A DNA stretch of 64,000 bases from Elusimicrobiota bacterium (lineage in GTDB: Bacteria > Elusimicrobiota > Elusimicrobia > UBA1565 > UBA9628), in contig JAGWUP010000010.1 in the NCBI GenBank assembly GCA_028868375.1, positions 1 to 64,000 on the forward strand, read 5' to 3'. The notes under the pieces were generated by a model, which did not search any database, was not told where the DNA came from, and saw nothing but the letters and a program-made list of their open reading frames with translations. Shown one piece after another: positions 43,030-52,803 of this stretch; position 1 is the stretch's first letter, and each line of letters opens with the position of its first letter. The translations under genes and the position numbers were made by a program.

Positions 43030-44523
43030 ATGAAACGCTCGCTTTGGCTGACGGCAGCGCTGGCCGCGCTCTCTCTGCTGGGCGCCGCCGCCAAGGCCGG
43101 CCCGCAGGAAGGCGAGGGCGCTTCGGCGCCGGAACTGCCGCCCATCTTTACCTACGCGGTTCCCTTTAATATGAGCATCCAAGCGCGGAGCTTCGCCACC
43201 GCCGCGAATCTTCCGACGGATGCCTTGTCTCCGCTTGCCTACTGCCTGGAGCGCGCCGGCCACGATATGTCTCTCCCTCCGAAGGCAGAGGATACGCAGT
43301 TCCAAGCAGCGGTCCAAGAGGCCCGAACGCAGGTCGCCACGGAGCTTCGCATCGCCGCCCGACACGCCAGCGAAGTGTTGGCCAATGCTGGGGCCACTGC
43401 CGCCGAACGAAAGGCAGCCTTCGAGCGATTATGGGAATTAGATAAGTTCAAACCCTATCTCGACGCTTCCGATCAAGAATCGTTTTCCAACGTTCTGAGG
43501 GAAGCTAAAACTGCTCGTGAGACCGATATGCTGGCTGAATTCATCGGCCCTAATTGGGAACAGTCCGGCAGCGACCCGCTGCACGCCGGCGCCGATGAAA
43601 ACGGCTTCTCCTCATTATTCCCGCCAGCGCAACACCAGCAAGATCCCGCGGCGGCTGAACCCGGCGACGAGGTCTCCAGCCTGCTCGAGCAGTTGCGCAA
43701 CGCCACTCGGCCAGACGAGCAAGGCCCGTTGACCGATCGATTATTGGAGCTGGCCTTGGAAGCTGACGAACGCAACAAGCCCAGCAATAATGAAGCGCTG
43801 CAAGGCCTGTTCGAGCAGCTCGGACATTCCGATCCGGTTTATGGCGCCTACGTCGCCGGCAAACTGGCCGATTTGGCGATGGAAAAAGAAACTCGTGAGG
43901 ACGTACGGGCAGCGATCGTCTTTGCCCTGCTTGATTCCGGCCTGGCCCCGCAAGTAGCGGCGGACCAGGTCGTCCGGATAGCCAAAGCCGGCGGAAGGGA
44001 CTATATCGAATATGTCGGCCATCAGTTAGAGGCAAGAATCCGCAAGGTGAACGACCATGAGGCCAAGTCGGCTTACGAGGCGGCTGCCGCAGAATTAGCG
44101 CAGGCCGTCGCCGCCCTCGATCGTGCCGACGAGCCTCCGCCGCCCTTTGCGCCGGCGCCCGAACCGGCCGCGGCACCGGCCGCAGCGCCAGCCGCAGCCC
44201 CAGCCGCCGCGCCGGCCGCTCCGCCGGCGGCAGAGCCCGCCCCCGCGCCGACTCCGGCTCCCGCGGCCAGGCCCCGCCGCCGCAGGCCGTCGCCGCTGCG
44301 CAGGCTGGGACGCTGGCTCTGGTCGAAGAGGGTGACCCTGCTCTTGCTGACTCTGCTCCTTGGTGGACTCTGGCTTCACCATATCGGCCTGCTCCATCCC
44401 AGTGTCCTGTTCCAGCATGTCCAGCATTACCTGCATCCGGACCGCATCAACATGCACGGGCTGCATGGGGCCGCCAAGAAAGCGGTGGAAACTTCGCGCG
44501 ATATCATCCAAAATCTACCTTAA
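43030..44523 (+). CDS. Envelope protein with Ala/Pro-rich linker and C-terminal membrane helix
   Basis: A 497-residue protein of unknown function. A signal peptide (LWLTAALAALSLLGAAAKA) leads into a helical domain (about 50-360) with no recognised motif. A strongly Ala/Pro-rich linker (about 375-415; repeats of APAA) and a basic patch (RPRRRRP) precede a membrane helix (LLLLTLLLGGLWLHHIGLL). A soluble external domain tethered by a long rigid linker is likely. TACAAT (43018-43023) ends 6 nt before the ATG. Base use in the first two-thirds is more AT-rich than the neighbours. Confidence 0.55.
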   Translation: MKRSLWLTAALAALSLLGAAAKAGPQEGEGASAPELPPIFTYAVPFNMSIQARSFATAANLPTDALSPLAYCLERAGHDMSLPPKAEDTQFQAAVQEARTQVATELRIAARHASEVLANAGATAAERKAAFERLWELDKFKPYLDASDQESFSNVLREAKTARETDMLAEFIGPNWEQSGSDPLHAGADENGFSSLFPPAQHQQDPAAAEPGDEVSSLLEQLRNATRPDEQGPLTDRLLELALEADERNKPSNNEALQGLFEQLGHSDPVYGAYVAGKLADLAMEKETREDVRAAIVFALLDSGLAPQVAADQVVRIAKAGGRDYIEYVGHQLEARIRKVNDHEAKSAYEAAAAELAQAVAALDRADEPPPPFAPAPEPAAAPAAAPAAAPAAAPAAPPAAEPAPAPTPAPAARPRRRRPSPLRRLGRWLWSKRVTLLLLTLLLGGLWLHHIGLLHPSVLFQHVQHYLHPDRINMHGLHGAAKKAVETSRDIIQNLP

Positions 44524-44538
44524 CATGGAGGCTAACCG

Positions 44539-46455
44539 ATGACAGCGTTGCGCGGAGCCCTGCTGGCGGGGGCGTTGGCTCTTTGCTCGCCGGCCCTGGC
44601 GGCTCCGGGCGGCAAGCCCAAGCCGAAGCCGGCCGCCAAGCCCGCCGCGGTCGCTCCCGCCAAGCCCGCCGTAAGCTGGAAGGTCCAGATCGAGGATCCC
44701 GGCGCGGGCAAGAAGTTCAAGAACTGGCTGCAGGTCGACTTCATCGCGAACCGTAAAAATTATTACCTCGCCTTCCGCAGGGAGTGGCTTAAGCCGGCCA
44801 AGGAGAACCTGAAGCGGTTTGCCCCCACCCTCGATTCAAAAAATTTCCAGCTGGCCGTGCCCCTGTTCCAGCTAAAGAGGCTGCGCAGCTCGGGATCCGA
44901 GGCGAAAAAGGCCGTGACCTTCTTCCAGGCCAGCCCCACTCCCTTTCATCTCTACTGGTATCACAAGGGCGACAAGCGCCGGTATTCGGTCAAGCGCGAC
45001 AAGAAGGAGGACGATTTCGTCGCCTACCTGCCCAACGGGGCGAGCGTCGGCCACCCCATCATCAAAACCCTCTCGCACGAGGTTTACGGCAAGAACGAGG
45101 ACGGCACGGCCAAGGATTCGGAGGATCGGCCGATCTTGGTCGAGGTCCTGCCGCCAGCCGCGCCAGCCGCGGCGGGCAAGCCCGGCGCCAAGCCCGCAGG
45201 GAGCAATCCCGCGGCGCCCTCCACGCTGAGCTCTTACGAGTTGGCCGCGATCAAAAGCCTCAAGGCGATGCCGTATGAAAGCTCGCACCATCAGTACGAC
45301 GCCGCCAAGAGCGCCTGCCGGGCCGCGGAGAGCGACCCGAAGAAAGCCCCCTGCTGGCGGCAGCAATTGGCGCTGGCCCTCAAGCGGGTCGGCAAGCTGG
45401 ATCGCCCGGCCGGCGCCCTCTCGGGCTGGGAGCAGGCCTACGTCAAGGCGCGCCTTGGCGCGTCGGACTTCAAAGCGTACCAATCCCAATTCGAGGCGGC
45501 GCAAGACGCCGCGCTTAAGACCCTGGTTCAACGCTGGAGAAAGACGATCGACGAGGAGACCGCCGGCTACCTGAGTGCCGCCTCGCCCTCCTCCTACAAT
45601 CCAAGCGCCCTCGAGGCCCTGCTCGCCCCCGTCCACGAAGCGGGAGCTCCGTCGCCAACCTCCACGGAAACGCCGCTGCAGAAAACCGTCGCGGCTCTGC
45701 TGCCGAGCTCTTCGATGGCCGAGCGCGTCGCCGTCGAATTCCGCTACCGGGACCCAGCCCATCCGACGCAGCCGAACGCAAGACTGAAGGCCCTGGCCAA
45801 ATCCAAGAACGCCAACGAGATCGACGCCCTCAAGAAGGCGGCGAAGATCGACGTCGGCCGCCTGCTCGACGGCCAGAAGGACCCCGCCATGGCGGGCTTC
45901 GCTGGGTACGCGCGGCAACGCGGCGTCGCGGACGACGACCTGCTTGCCTACTACTGCGGCGATCGCCCCAACGGCTTGACGCCCCTGCCGCCCTTGATCC
46001 CGGCCAAGCCCGGCCCGGCGGCGGGTTCCTCGCAGACGCTGGGAGTCCTGACGCAAACAGCTCATTCCGGCACTCCGGTGGGCGGCGCGGGCCGCCTCGA
46101 CACGCCGGTGTCCGCGACGACGAAGACCGAGCCCGGCTCCAACGCCCAAAAGAAATGCGAGGACTACTGGAACCGGCATCCGACCGCGGGGCAGCCGGCC
46201 CCCGATCTCACCGTCCAATCGACCCTGCCCGAGCTGGAGAAAGGCGTTCCGCAAGCCACCGGCAAGGACTCGGGTCCCGCGGCGACCAAGGCTTCCGAGA
46301 AAAATCCCTACCGAGACCTCATCGCGGGAGCCAAGATCGGCATCTGGGCCGCCATCATCGGCGGCGCCTTGATGGGCCCGGGCGGGGCGGTCCTGCTGGG
46401 CCTGGCCGGAGTGGGGCTGGGCTACTGGATGAGCCAGTACTCTCACCGGAAATAA
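44539..46455 (+). CDS. Secreted protein with C-terminal glycine-zipper helices
   Basis: A 638-residue protein, unrecognised. A signal peptide (LLAGALALCSPALA) is followed by a Lys/Pro/Ala-rich stretch, a domain with WKVQIEDPGAGKKFKNWLQV and HLYWYHKGDKRRYSVKRDKK, a long helical region, and a hydrophobic Gly-rich end (IWAAIIGGALMGPGGAVLLG, LAGVGLGYWMSQYSHRK) resembling glycine-zipper membrane segments. A GGAGG ribosome site precedes the ATG. It follows the previous gene by 15 bp and is probably co-transcribed with it. Confidence 0.55.
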   Translation: MTALRGALLAGALALCSPALAAPGGKPKPKPAAKPAAVAPAKPAVSWKVQIEDPGAGKKFKNWLQVDFIANRKNYYLAFRREWLKPAKENLKRFAPTLDSKNFQLAVPLFQLKRLRSSGSEAKKAVTFFQASPTPFHLYWYHKGDKRRYSVKRDKKEDDFVAYLPNGASVGHPIIKTLSHEVYGKNEDGTAKDSEDRPILVEVLPPAAPAAAGKPGAKPAGSNPAAPSTLSSYELAAIKSLKAMPYESSHHQYDAAKSACRAAESDPKKAPCWRQQLALALKRVGKLDRPAGALSGWEQAYVKARLGASDFKAYQSQFEAAQDAALKTLVQRWRKTIDEETAGYLSAASPSSYNPSALEALLAPVHEAGAPSPTSTETPLQKTVAALLPSSSMAERVAVEFRYRDPAHPTQPNARLKALAKSKNANEIDALKKAAKIDVGRLLDGQKDPAMAGFAGYARQRGVADDDLLAYYCGDRPNGLTPLPPLIPAKPGPAAGSSQTLGVLTQTAHSGTPVGGAGRLDTPVSATTKTEPGSNAQKKCEDYWNRHPTAGQPAPDLTVQSTLPELEKGVPQATGKDSGPAATKASEKNPYRDLIAGAKIGIWAAIIGGALMGPGGAVLLGLAGVGLGYWMSQYSHRK

Positions 46456-46473
46456 CCCCGGCCTGGGAGCCGC

Positions 46474-46926
46474 TCAGCGGGATTTCCCGTCGCCCGACAG
46501 CCAAAGCCCCAGCATCAGGCAGGCCGCGCCGACGCTGATGCAGGAGTCGGCGACGTTGAAGACCGGCCAGACGCGCAGGTCGATGAAGTCGACGACGAAG
46601 CCGTAGGCCAGGCGGTCGTAGAGGTTGCCGAGGGCTCCCCCCAAGACCAAGAGCAGGCCCCAGCGAGTCCAGGCGTCCTTGTCCTTCCAGGCCCGCTCCA
46701 GATACAGCAGCAAGACGATCAGGGCCGAGGACAGGCCGATGAAAAAGCCGTTTCGCTTGGGGCCCAGCCCGAAGGCCGCGCCGGTGTTCTGCACGTAGGT
46801 CAGCCACAGCCACGGCAGCGGCTTTAGGCCGCCGCCGGCCAGCCGGCGCAGGGCCCAGAGCTTGCTGGCGCGGTCCGCGGCGAAGATTCCCGACAAAAGC
46901 CCCAGCGCCCGCGCCCGGCCGCGCAT
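46474..46926 (-). CDS. lspA: Lipoprotein signal peptidase II
   Basis: A 150-residue LspA with four membrane helices. The catalytic aspartates lie in GNLYDRLAYGFVVDFID and FNVADSCISVG, and VQNTGAAFG is the conserved periplasmic segment. It removes signal peptides from prolipoproteins, including the several lipoproteins predicted in this window. The ATG overlaps the ileS stop (TGATG), the familiar ileS-lspA arrangement. Confidence 0.93.
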   Translation of the reverse strand: MRGRARALGLLSGIFAADRASKLWALRRLAGGGLKPLPWLWLTYVQNTGAAFGLGPKRNGFFIGLSSALIVLLLYLERAWKDKDAWTRWGLLLVLGGALGNLYDRLAYGFVVDFIDLRVWPVFNVADSCISVGAACLMLGLWLSGDGKSR

Positions 46927-49712
46927 CAGGCGGCCAGATGCCCCGCGCAGCGGCCGCAGAGCCCGGGCCTGCCGGCGGCGCCGACGTCGCGCTGGTGGCG
47001 CCAGCAGCGCGCGCACTTGGCCCCCGGCGCCGGCTCGACTTGCGCCTCGACTTGCGCCGCGGGCCTGGTCTCGACCTCGGAGACCAGGAGGACTTCCGGC
47101 CACTGGGCGAACTGCCGCAGCCAGTCCGGGCCGCTTAAAACGACCCTGGCCTGCAGGGAGCTTCCGATCCGCTTGCCAAGCCGCGCCTCCTCCAGGGCCT
47201 TGAGCGCCGTCGCGCGCGCGCCCAAAATCAACTCCCAACGCGCGGCCAGGGCCTCGTCCTTCCAGTCGGCCGGCGGCAGCCGCGCCAAGAACACGGACTC
47301 CTCCGCCCCCCAGCGCCGCGGGCCCTGCTGCCAGGCCTCCTCCGCGGTGAAGGAGACGACGGGGGCGGCCAGTTGCAGCAGCCGGCGCAGGGACTCGGCC
47401 AGCACCGTCTGGGCCGCGCGCCGGGCCTCATCGGCCTTCGGAAAGGCGTAGAGCCTGTCCTTGAGCACGTCGCAATAGAAGGCGGAGAGGTCGAAGGAGC
47501 AAAAATCGAGCAATCGCCGCGCGGCGGAGCGGAACTCGTAGCGCTCGTAGTCGCCCAAGACCAGGCTTTGCAATTGGGAGAGGCGGTGCAGCATGAAGCG
47601 CTCCAACTCCGGCAGGCGCGAGAACTCGACCGCGTCCTCGGCCGGATCGAAGTCGGAGGTGTTGCCCAAGAGATAGCGCAGGGTGTTGCGCAGGCGGCGG
47701 TAGCCCTCCGCCGGGCCCGCCAGCAGCTTGTCCGAGATGCGCACGTCCTCGGAATAGTCCGCCAGGGCCGCCCACAGCCGCAGGACGTCGGCGCCGACGG
47801 AGTCGATCACCTTCTGCGGCGAGACGACGTTGCCGGCCGACTTGTGCATCGCACGGCCCTTCTCGTCGAGCACGAAGCCGTGCGTCAGCACGCCCTCGTA
47901 GGGGGCGCGGCCGCGCAGGGCCACCGAGAGCACCAGCGAGGACTGAAACCAGCCGCGATGCTGGTCCGAGCCCTCCAGGTAGAGCTGGCAGGGCGCCTGG
48001 CCCCTGGGCTCCAGCACGGCCAGCCAGGAGGCTCCCGAGTCCATCCAGACGTCCAAGACGTCCCGCTCCCTCAGGAAGCTCTCGCCGCCGCAAGGGCAGC
48101 GCGGCTTGCCCAAGAAGGGCCAGCTCCGCGCCGTCACCTCCCGGCCCCAGTCGGCAAACCAGAAGCCGTCGCCGCGCTGGGCGACCTCCCGCTCGACGGC
48201 GGCGAGGACGGCGTCCTCGGTGACGGGCTTGCGGCAGCCTGCGCAGTAGAGCACCGGGATCGGCGTTCCCCAGACGCGCTGGCGCGACAGGCACCAGTCC
48301 GGGCGGTTGGCCACCATCGCGGCGATGCGGCGCCTCCCCTCCTCGGGCAGCCACTGGACCGAGTCGACGGCCGCCAGCAGCCGCTGGCGCAGGTCGCGGT
48401 GGTCGATCTTCAAGAACCACTGCTCGGTGGCGCGAAACACCACCGGATTCTTGCAGCGCCAGCAATGCGGATAGCTGTGGCGGATCTCGGAGCGCTTGAG
48501 CAGCCAGCCGCGCTCCGCCAGATTCGCGGCGACGGCCTCGTTGCCCTCCGAGAGGATGGCCTTGCCCTCCAGCCCCGCGCCGGCCTCGGCGGTGAAGCGG
48601 CCCGAGGCGTCGACCGGGCAGGCCGGCTCCAGGCCGTAGCGCTGCCCGGTGATAAAGTCGTCCGCGCCGTGGCCGGGGGCGGTGTGCACGACGCCCGTGC
48701 CGTCCTCGGCGGTCACGTAGTCGGCCAGCACGGCCGCCGCCTCCCCGCCGAAGGGGCGCTCGTAGGCCAGGCTGGCCGAGCGGCCGGGCTCTCCGGCCAG
48801 CGCGTCGCCGCGCCAGCGCCCGAGGACCTCGCAGGACAGCCCCAGCTCTTTTGAGACCGCCTCCAGCCGCGCTTGGGCCAGGAGCAAGCGGCGCGGAGCG
48901 CTCCAGTCGGAGCGGCGCGCCGAGACCAGGACATAGTCCAGCCCAGGCTGGAAGGCCGCGGCCCGGTTGGCCGGCAGGGTCCAAGGAGTCGTCGTCCAGA
49001 CCAGGACCGCCGCGCCTTGCAAGAGCGGGTCCGGCGCCCGCTTGAGCGGGAAGGCGACGTAGACCGAGGGCGAGGCCTTCTCTTTATATTCCACCTCGGC
49101 CTCGGCCAGGGCCGTCTCGCAGGACACGCACCAAAGCACCGGCTTGAGGCCGCGGTAGACGTAGCCGTCCTTAAGCAGCAGGCGGAAGGCCCCCAGCACG
49201 GCGGCCTCGTACTCGCGCGCCATCGTCGTGTAGGGGCGGGCCCAGTCGCCCAGCACGCCCAGGCGCTCGAACTCGCCGCGCTGCAGCTCGATGAAGCGCT
49301 GGGCGAAGGCCTCGGCCTGCCGGCGGAAGGCCGGGATGTCCGAGATTCCGCGCTTGGAGATCTTCAACTCCTTGAGCAGCGCCGTCTCTATGGGCAGGCC
49401 GTGGCAGTCCCAGCCTGGGACGTAGGGCGCGTCATAGCCCAAGAGGGCGCGCGACTTGACGACCATGTCCTTGAGGGTCTTGTCGAGGGCGTGGCCGATG
49501 TGGATGTGGCCGTTGGCGTAGGGCGGGCCGTCGTGCAGGACGAAGCGGGCGCGCCCGGCGGCTCGTTGGCGCAGGGCCTCGTAGAGCCCCAGCCGCCGCC
49601 ACAGCTCCAAGATCTCCGGCTCGCGGCGCGGCAGCTCGCCGCGCATCGGAAAATCGGTCCTCGGCAGGTTCAGCGTCGAGGAATAATCGAGGCCCTCCGG
49701 TTTGGCCGGCAT
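46926..49712 (-). CDS. ileS: Isoleucyl-tRNA synthetase
   Basis: A 928-residue class I synthetase. The HIGH motif is in [26 protein letters not shown] and the editing-domain segments follow. The KMSKS loop reads [15 protein letters not shown], with His in place of the usual residue. The C-terminus carries a zinc site ([17 protein letters not shown]), typical of bacterial IleS with SKS-Zn ends. It charges tRNA-Ile. The start overlaps the acyl-CoA dehydrogenase stop by one base and the end overlaps lspA, so the three genes form one unit. Confidence 0.96.
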   Translation of the reverse strand: MPAKPEGLDYSSTLNLPRTDFPMRGELPRREPEILELWRRLGLYEALRQRAAGRARFVLHDGPPYANGHIHIGHALDKTLKDMVVKSRALLGYDAPYVPGWDCHGLPIETALLKELKISKRGISDIPAFRRQAEAFAQRFIELQRGEFERLGVLGDWARPYTTMAREYEAAVLGAFRLLLKDGYVYRGLKPVLWCVSCETALAEAEVEYKEKASPSVYVAFPLKRAPDPLLQGAAVLVWTTTPWTLPANRAAAFQPGLDYVLVSARRSDWSAPRRLLLAQARLEAVSKELGLSCEVLGRWRGDALAGEPGRSASLAYERPFGGEAAAVLADYVTAEDGTGVVHTAPGHGADDFITGQRYGLEPACPVDASGRFTAEAGAGLEGKAILSEGNEAVAANLAERGWLLKRSEIRHSYPHCWRCKNPVVFRATEQWFLKIDHRDLRQRLLAAVDSVQWLPEEGRRRIAAMVANRPDWCLSRQRVWGTPIPVLYCAGCRKPVTEDAVLAAVEREVAQRGDGFWFADWGREVTARSWPFLGKPRCPCGGESFLRERDVLDVWMDSGASWLAVLEPRGQAPCQLYLEGSDQHRGWFQSSLVLSVALRGRAPYEGVLTHGFVLDEKGRAMHKSAGNVVSPQKVIDSVGADVLRLWAALADYSEDVRISDKLLAGPAEGYRRLRNTLRYLLGNTSDFDPAEDAVEFSRLPELERFMLHRLSQLQSLVLGDYERYEFRSAARRLLDFCSFDLSAFYCDVLKDRLYAFPKADEARRAAQTVLAESLRRLLQLAAPVVSFTAEEAWQQGPRRWGAEESVFLARLPPADWKDEALAARWELILGARATALKALEEARLGKRIGSSLQARVVLSGPDWLRQFAQWPEVLLVSEVETRPAAQVEAQVEPAPGAKCARCWRHQRDVGAAGRPGLCGRCAGHLAA

Positions 49713-50908
49713 CAGCGCGCGGCGGCCGAAGGCTCGGCGGCGGGCACGTCCTCGGCCAAGAGCTGCCGGCTGATGACGAGCTGCTGGATCTGCGAGGAGC
49801 CCTCGCCGATCTGGTAGAGCTTGGCGTCCCTAAAGAAGCGCTGGACCGGATGATCGAGGCTGGCCCCCGCCGGGCCGATGACGTCGAGGATCTCGGTGGG
49901 CGCGCGCATGGCGAGGTCTCCCGAGATCAGCTTCGCCATCGAGGCCTCGCGCGAGAAGGGCCGCCCGGAGTCCATCAGCCAGGCGGCGCGCAGGGTCAAG
50001 AGCCGCGCGGCGTCCACCTCGGAGGCCAATTGGGCCAGGGTGCGGCCGGCGGCGGTCAGGCCCGCCTGGCCGGGAAGGATGCCGTAGTCGGCCTTCCTCG
50101 GCTTGACCCACTTGATCCCTTCCTCGACGGCCGCCCGCGCGATCCCCACGGAGATGCCGGAGATCGCCACGCGCCCGGCGTCCAGGACCTTCATCGCGTC
50201 GCGAAAGCCCCGGCCCGGAGTTCCGACGACCTGCTCCGGCGAGGCCTTGCAGTCGACCAAGTGAAGCTGCGCCGTGTCGGAGCAGCGTATGCCCATCTTA
50301 TGCTCGATCTTGCCCACCTGCAGCCCCGGATGGCCCTTCTCGAAGACGAAGGCCGTCAAGCCGTCCTTGCCCGAGCCGTTGTCCTTGGCCGAGGTCTGTG
50401 CGAAGATCACGTAGACGCCGGCCACGGAGCCCTGCGTCGTGAAGGTCTTGGAGCCGTTCAAGGTCCAGCTCTTGCCGTCGAAGACGGCCCTGGTCTTAAG
50501 CGAGGCCGCGTCGGAGCCGGCCGCGGGCTCGGTCAGCGCCCAGGCGCCCAGGGCCTCGCCGCCGCACAGCCTGGGCAGGTAGCGCCGCCTTTGCGCCTCG
50601 CTGCCGTGCAGGAAGAGATGGTTCGTGCACAAGCCGTTGTGCGACTCCACCGTCAGCGCCACGGCCGCGTCGGCGCGACCCAATTCCTCGAGGGCGAGGC
50701 ACAAAGACGCCGTGTCCAGCCCCAGCCCGCCGTACTCCTTGGGAAAGATGATGCCCAAAAGTCCCAGGCGCCGCAGCCCCGGCACCAGATCCCACGGGAA
50801 AACCCCCTTCTCGTCGTTCTCCCGCGCGCGCACAGCCACCTCCCGCTCGCAGAACTCCCGCACCCGCCGCTGCCAGCCCAAATGCGCGGGCTCCAGCTCG
50901 AAATTCAT
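49712..50908 (-). CDS. Acyl-CoA dehydrogenase
   Basis: A 398-residue flavoenzyme. Characteristic segments are [39 protein letters not shown] (FAD/substrate signature), [40 protein letters not shown], and the C-terminal [19 protein letters not shown]. In that last block the usual catalytic Glu region is EGSSQI. It oxidises acyl-CoA to enoyl-CoA; chain preference is unknown. The frame extends far upstream through an opposing gene; the ATG before NFELEPAHL was chosen by family alignment. A TAGGAT box ends 7 nt before it. Confidence 0.92.
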   Translation of the reverse strand: MNFELEPAHLGWQRRVREFCEREVAVRARENDEKGVFPWDLVPGLRRLGLLGIIFPKEYGGLGLDTASLCLALEELGRADAAVALTVESHNGLCTNHLFLHGSEAQRRRYLPRLCGGEALGAWALTEPAAGSDAASLKTRAVFDGKSWTLNGSKTFTTQGSVAGVYVIFAQTSAKDNGSGKDGLTAFVFEKGHPGLQVGKIEHKMGIRCSDTAQLHLVDCKASPEQVVGTPGRGFRDAMKVLDAGRVAISGISVGIARAAVEEGIKWVKPRKADYGILPGQAGLTAAGRTLAQLASEVDAARLLTLRAAWLMDSGRPFSREASMAKLISGDLAMRAPTEILDVIGPAGASLDHPVQRFFRDAKLYQIGEGSSQIQQLVISRQLLAEDVPAAEPSAAAR

Positions 50909-50939
50909 AGCGTCAATCCTAACATTTTCCTCGATTGCG

Positions 50940-50968
50940 TTGACCCCGGACCCGGCATTTCTTATAGT
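50940..50968 (+). promoter_or_regulatory. Promoter of the small membrane protein/cNMP/permease unit
   Basis: TTGACC (50940-50945) and TATAGT (50963-50968) are exactly 17 bp apart, and the ATG at 50975 is 6 nt beyond. This is one of the clearest leaderless-type promoters in the window. Confidence 0.65.
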
Positions 50969-50974
50969 CTGGCG

Positions 50975-51208
50975 ATGACGACCTTCATCGCCGTCTGCAT
51001 GGGCTTGCTGGTGCTGGAAATCGGTCTGATCCTCGCGGCGGTGCTGTTCTTGACGCTGCGCGTCAAAAACAGCGCGAAGGCCGTCGAGGTGCTGGCCTAC
51101 CGCATCGAGGACCAGGTGCTGAGCGTGAGGAGCGGCTGGGGCAAGGCGCTGCAGTCGGTGGCGAGCTTTTTGGGCGGCTATTTCTCGGGGCGCAAGAACA
51201 AGGCCTAG
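50975..51208 (+). CDS. Small single-pass membrane protein
   Basis: A 77-residue protein with one N-terminal membrane helix (FIAVCMGLLVLEIGLILAAVLFL) followed by an amphipathic helix (RVKNSAKAVEVLAYRIEDQV) and a basic end (YFSGRKNKA). The layout resembles DUF948-type small proteins, tentatively. It lies 4 bp before the cNMP-binding gene in the same unit, so it may anchor or regulate that protein. Confidence 0.6.
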   Translation: MTTFIAVCMGLLVLEIGLILAAVLFLTLRVKNSAKAVEVLAYRIEDQVLSVRSGWGKALQSVASFLGGYFSGRKNKA

Positions 51209-51212
51209 GCGC

Positions 51213-51719
51213 GTGTTCAAGACGCTCAAGGGCCTCTTCTTCGACACGCGGCTGCGCCGCCGCAAGGCCTTCCTGCGCTCCCTGCCGCTCTTCGCCGACC
51301 TGCGCGAGCGCGAATTGGCCCGCCTGGCGCAGGGCCTGCACGCGCGCGTCTACCAGCCCGGCGAGACCATCTTCCTGGAGGGCGACATCGGCCGCGCGCT
51401 GTTCATCCTGGAATCCGGAAAGGTCAAGCTCTCGCGGCTTAACGCCTCCGCCAGCCCCCAAACGATCTACACCGTCTCCCCGGGGGAGTTCTTCGGCGAG
51501 ATGGCGCTGCTGGAACAGTTGCCGCGCACGGCCTCGGCCGCGGCCGTCGAGAAATCGCAGCTCTACCTGCTCTACCGCTCCCAGTTGGAGGCCCTGCTCT
51601 CGCGACATCCGCGCATCGGCGCGACGGTGATGGCCCACTTCGCGCGCCTGCTCTCCTCCCGGCTGCGCGCCGCCATAGGCCGGGGCGGCGAGGCGCGCGG
51701 CCTGCCGCCGGTACCATGA
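51213..51719 (+). CDS. Cyclic-nucleotide-binding domain protein without DNA-binding domain
   Basis: A 168-residue protein consisting of a single cNMP-binding beta-roll: LFADLRERELARLAQGLHAR, YQPGETIFLEGDIGRALFIL, and the phosphate-binding cassette EFFGEMALLEQLPRTASAAA with its Arg. No helix-turn-helix follows, so it is not a Crp-type transcription factor. The GTG start is 4 bp after the small membrane protein and the end overlaps the permease gene by 4 bp. It probably senses a cyclic nucleotide and acts on the membrane partners (inference). Confidence 0.85.
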   Translation: MFKTLKGLFFDTRLRRRKAFLRSLPLFADLRERELARLAQGLHARVYQPGETIFLEGDIGRALFILESGKVKLSRLNASASPQTIYTVSPGEFFGEMALLEQLPRTASAAAVEKSQLYLLYRSQLEALLSRHPRIGATVMAHFARLLSSRLRAAIGRGGEARGLPPVP

Positions 51720-52795
51720 CCCCCAGGCGCTTTCCTTGGGCCGCGGCGCTGGTAGCCCTGGCCCTGGCGGGCCTGGCGGTCCACTACCTCCTGGCGGTGC
51801 TCATTCCCTTCGCGCTGGGCTGCGCTGCGGCCTACGTGCTCAACCCCCTGGCCGCGCTGGCGGAGGCCCGCGGATTGCGCCGCAGGGTCGTCGTGCCCCT
51901 GGCCTACCTGCTTACCATCGCCGCGCTGGCGCTGCTGGCCGGAAGGCTGCTCCCCTCCCTGCTGCGCCAGGTCTCCTCGCTGCGCGGAGAGCTGCCCTCC
52001 TTCATGGCGCGCCTGCGTCTGGACTTTCTCGAGCTGCAGCGCCAGGCCTCCCTGCGGCTGCCCTTCGCCGCCGACGCGATCTCCCGCTTCGACCCCGTCG
52101 CCGCCTTGGCCCCGATGATCGCCCGCTCCGAGAACATCCCCTCCTACCTGCTCAGCGCCTTTCCCCTGCTCTCTCTCCTGTTCTTGGTCCCCTTCATCTC
52201 CTTCTTCCTGCTGCTCGACGGCCCCGACTCGATCGACCGCTTGATCCAGCGCTGCCCCAGCCGCTACGTCGAGCAGGCGCTGCACCTGCTCTCCGAGATC
52301 GACCACTCCCTGGGCTCCTACCTGCGCGGCTTGGTCGTCGTCGTCTGCGTCCTGTCCGCCGTCTCCTACGCCGGCCTGCTGCTCTTGGGCGTCCATCAAG
52401 CCCTGTGGATCGCCCTGCTCTCCGGCGTCTCCAGCGTCGTGCCCTACTTAGGCGCCGTCGTCGGCATGGTCGTCGGCGGGCTGGCGGCGGGCTTCCAGTT
52501 CGGCACCGTGGCCGCCGGGCTGAAGGTCGTCGTCCTCTTCGCCCTGATCCGCTTGGGCGACGAGGTCGCCCTGGAGCCCTACATCGCCCAGCATACCGTC
52601 CGCCTGCACCCGCTGGTCTTCCTCTTCGCTTTCCTGGCCGGCGGCGAGCTCTTCGGCTTCATCGGGCTCATCTTCGCGGTGCCGGCGGCCTGCGTCGTCA
52701 AGGCCCTCTTCGAGGTCGCCTGGTCTTGGTACTCCTCGGAGGCCAGGCTGCTGCCGGCCGGCGAGACGAATTGGACCGGAGCGCCCTACACCTAA
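51716..52795 (+). CDS. AI-2E/PerM family transporter
   Basis: A 359-residue integral membrane protein of the AI-2E transporter (UPF0118/PerM) family. There are about eight helices, with AYVLNPLAALAEARGLRRRV near the start, LFLVPFISFFLLLDG in the middle, and the conserved C-terminal half: ISGVSSVVPYLGAVVGMVVG-like sequence, LGDEVALEPYIAQHTVRLHP and HPLVFLFAFLAGGELFGFIG. Members include a quorum-signal exporter and Na+/H+ antiporters; the substrate here is unknown. Coupling to a cNMP-binding gene suggests regulated transport. Confidence 0.9.
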   Translation: MTPRRFPWAAALVALALAGLAVHYLLAVLIPFALGCAAAYVLNPLAALAEARGLRRRVVVPLAYLLTIAALALLAGRLLPSLLRQVSSLRGELPSFMARLRLDFLELQRQASLRLPFAADAISRFDPVAALAPMIARSENIPSYLLSAFPLLSLLFLVPFISFFLLLDGPDSIDRLIQRCPSRYVEQALHLLSEIDHSLGSYLRGLVVVVCVLSAVSYAGLLLLGVHQALWIALLSGVSSVVPYLGAVVGMVVGGLAAGFQFGTVAAGLKVVVLFALIRLGDEVALEPYIAQHTVRLHPLVFLFAFLAGGELFGFIGLIFAVPAACVVKALFEVAWSWYSSEARLLPAGETNWTGAPYT

Positions 52796-52803
52796 GTCGG
52801 TCC

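Noticed and set aside
50909-51265. A longer acyl-CoA dehydrogenase starting near 51265
   Set aside because: The extension overlaps two plus-strand genes and has no family similarity; the ATG at 50908 fits the family start.
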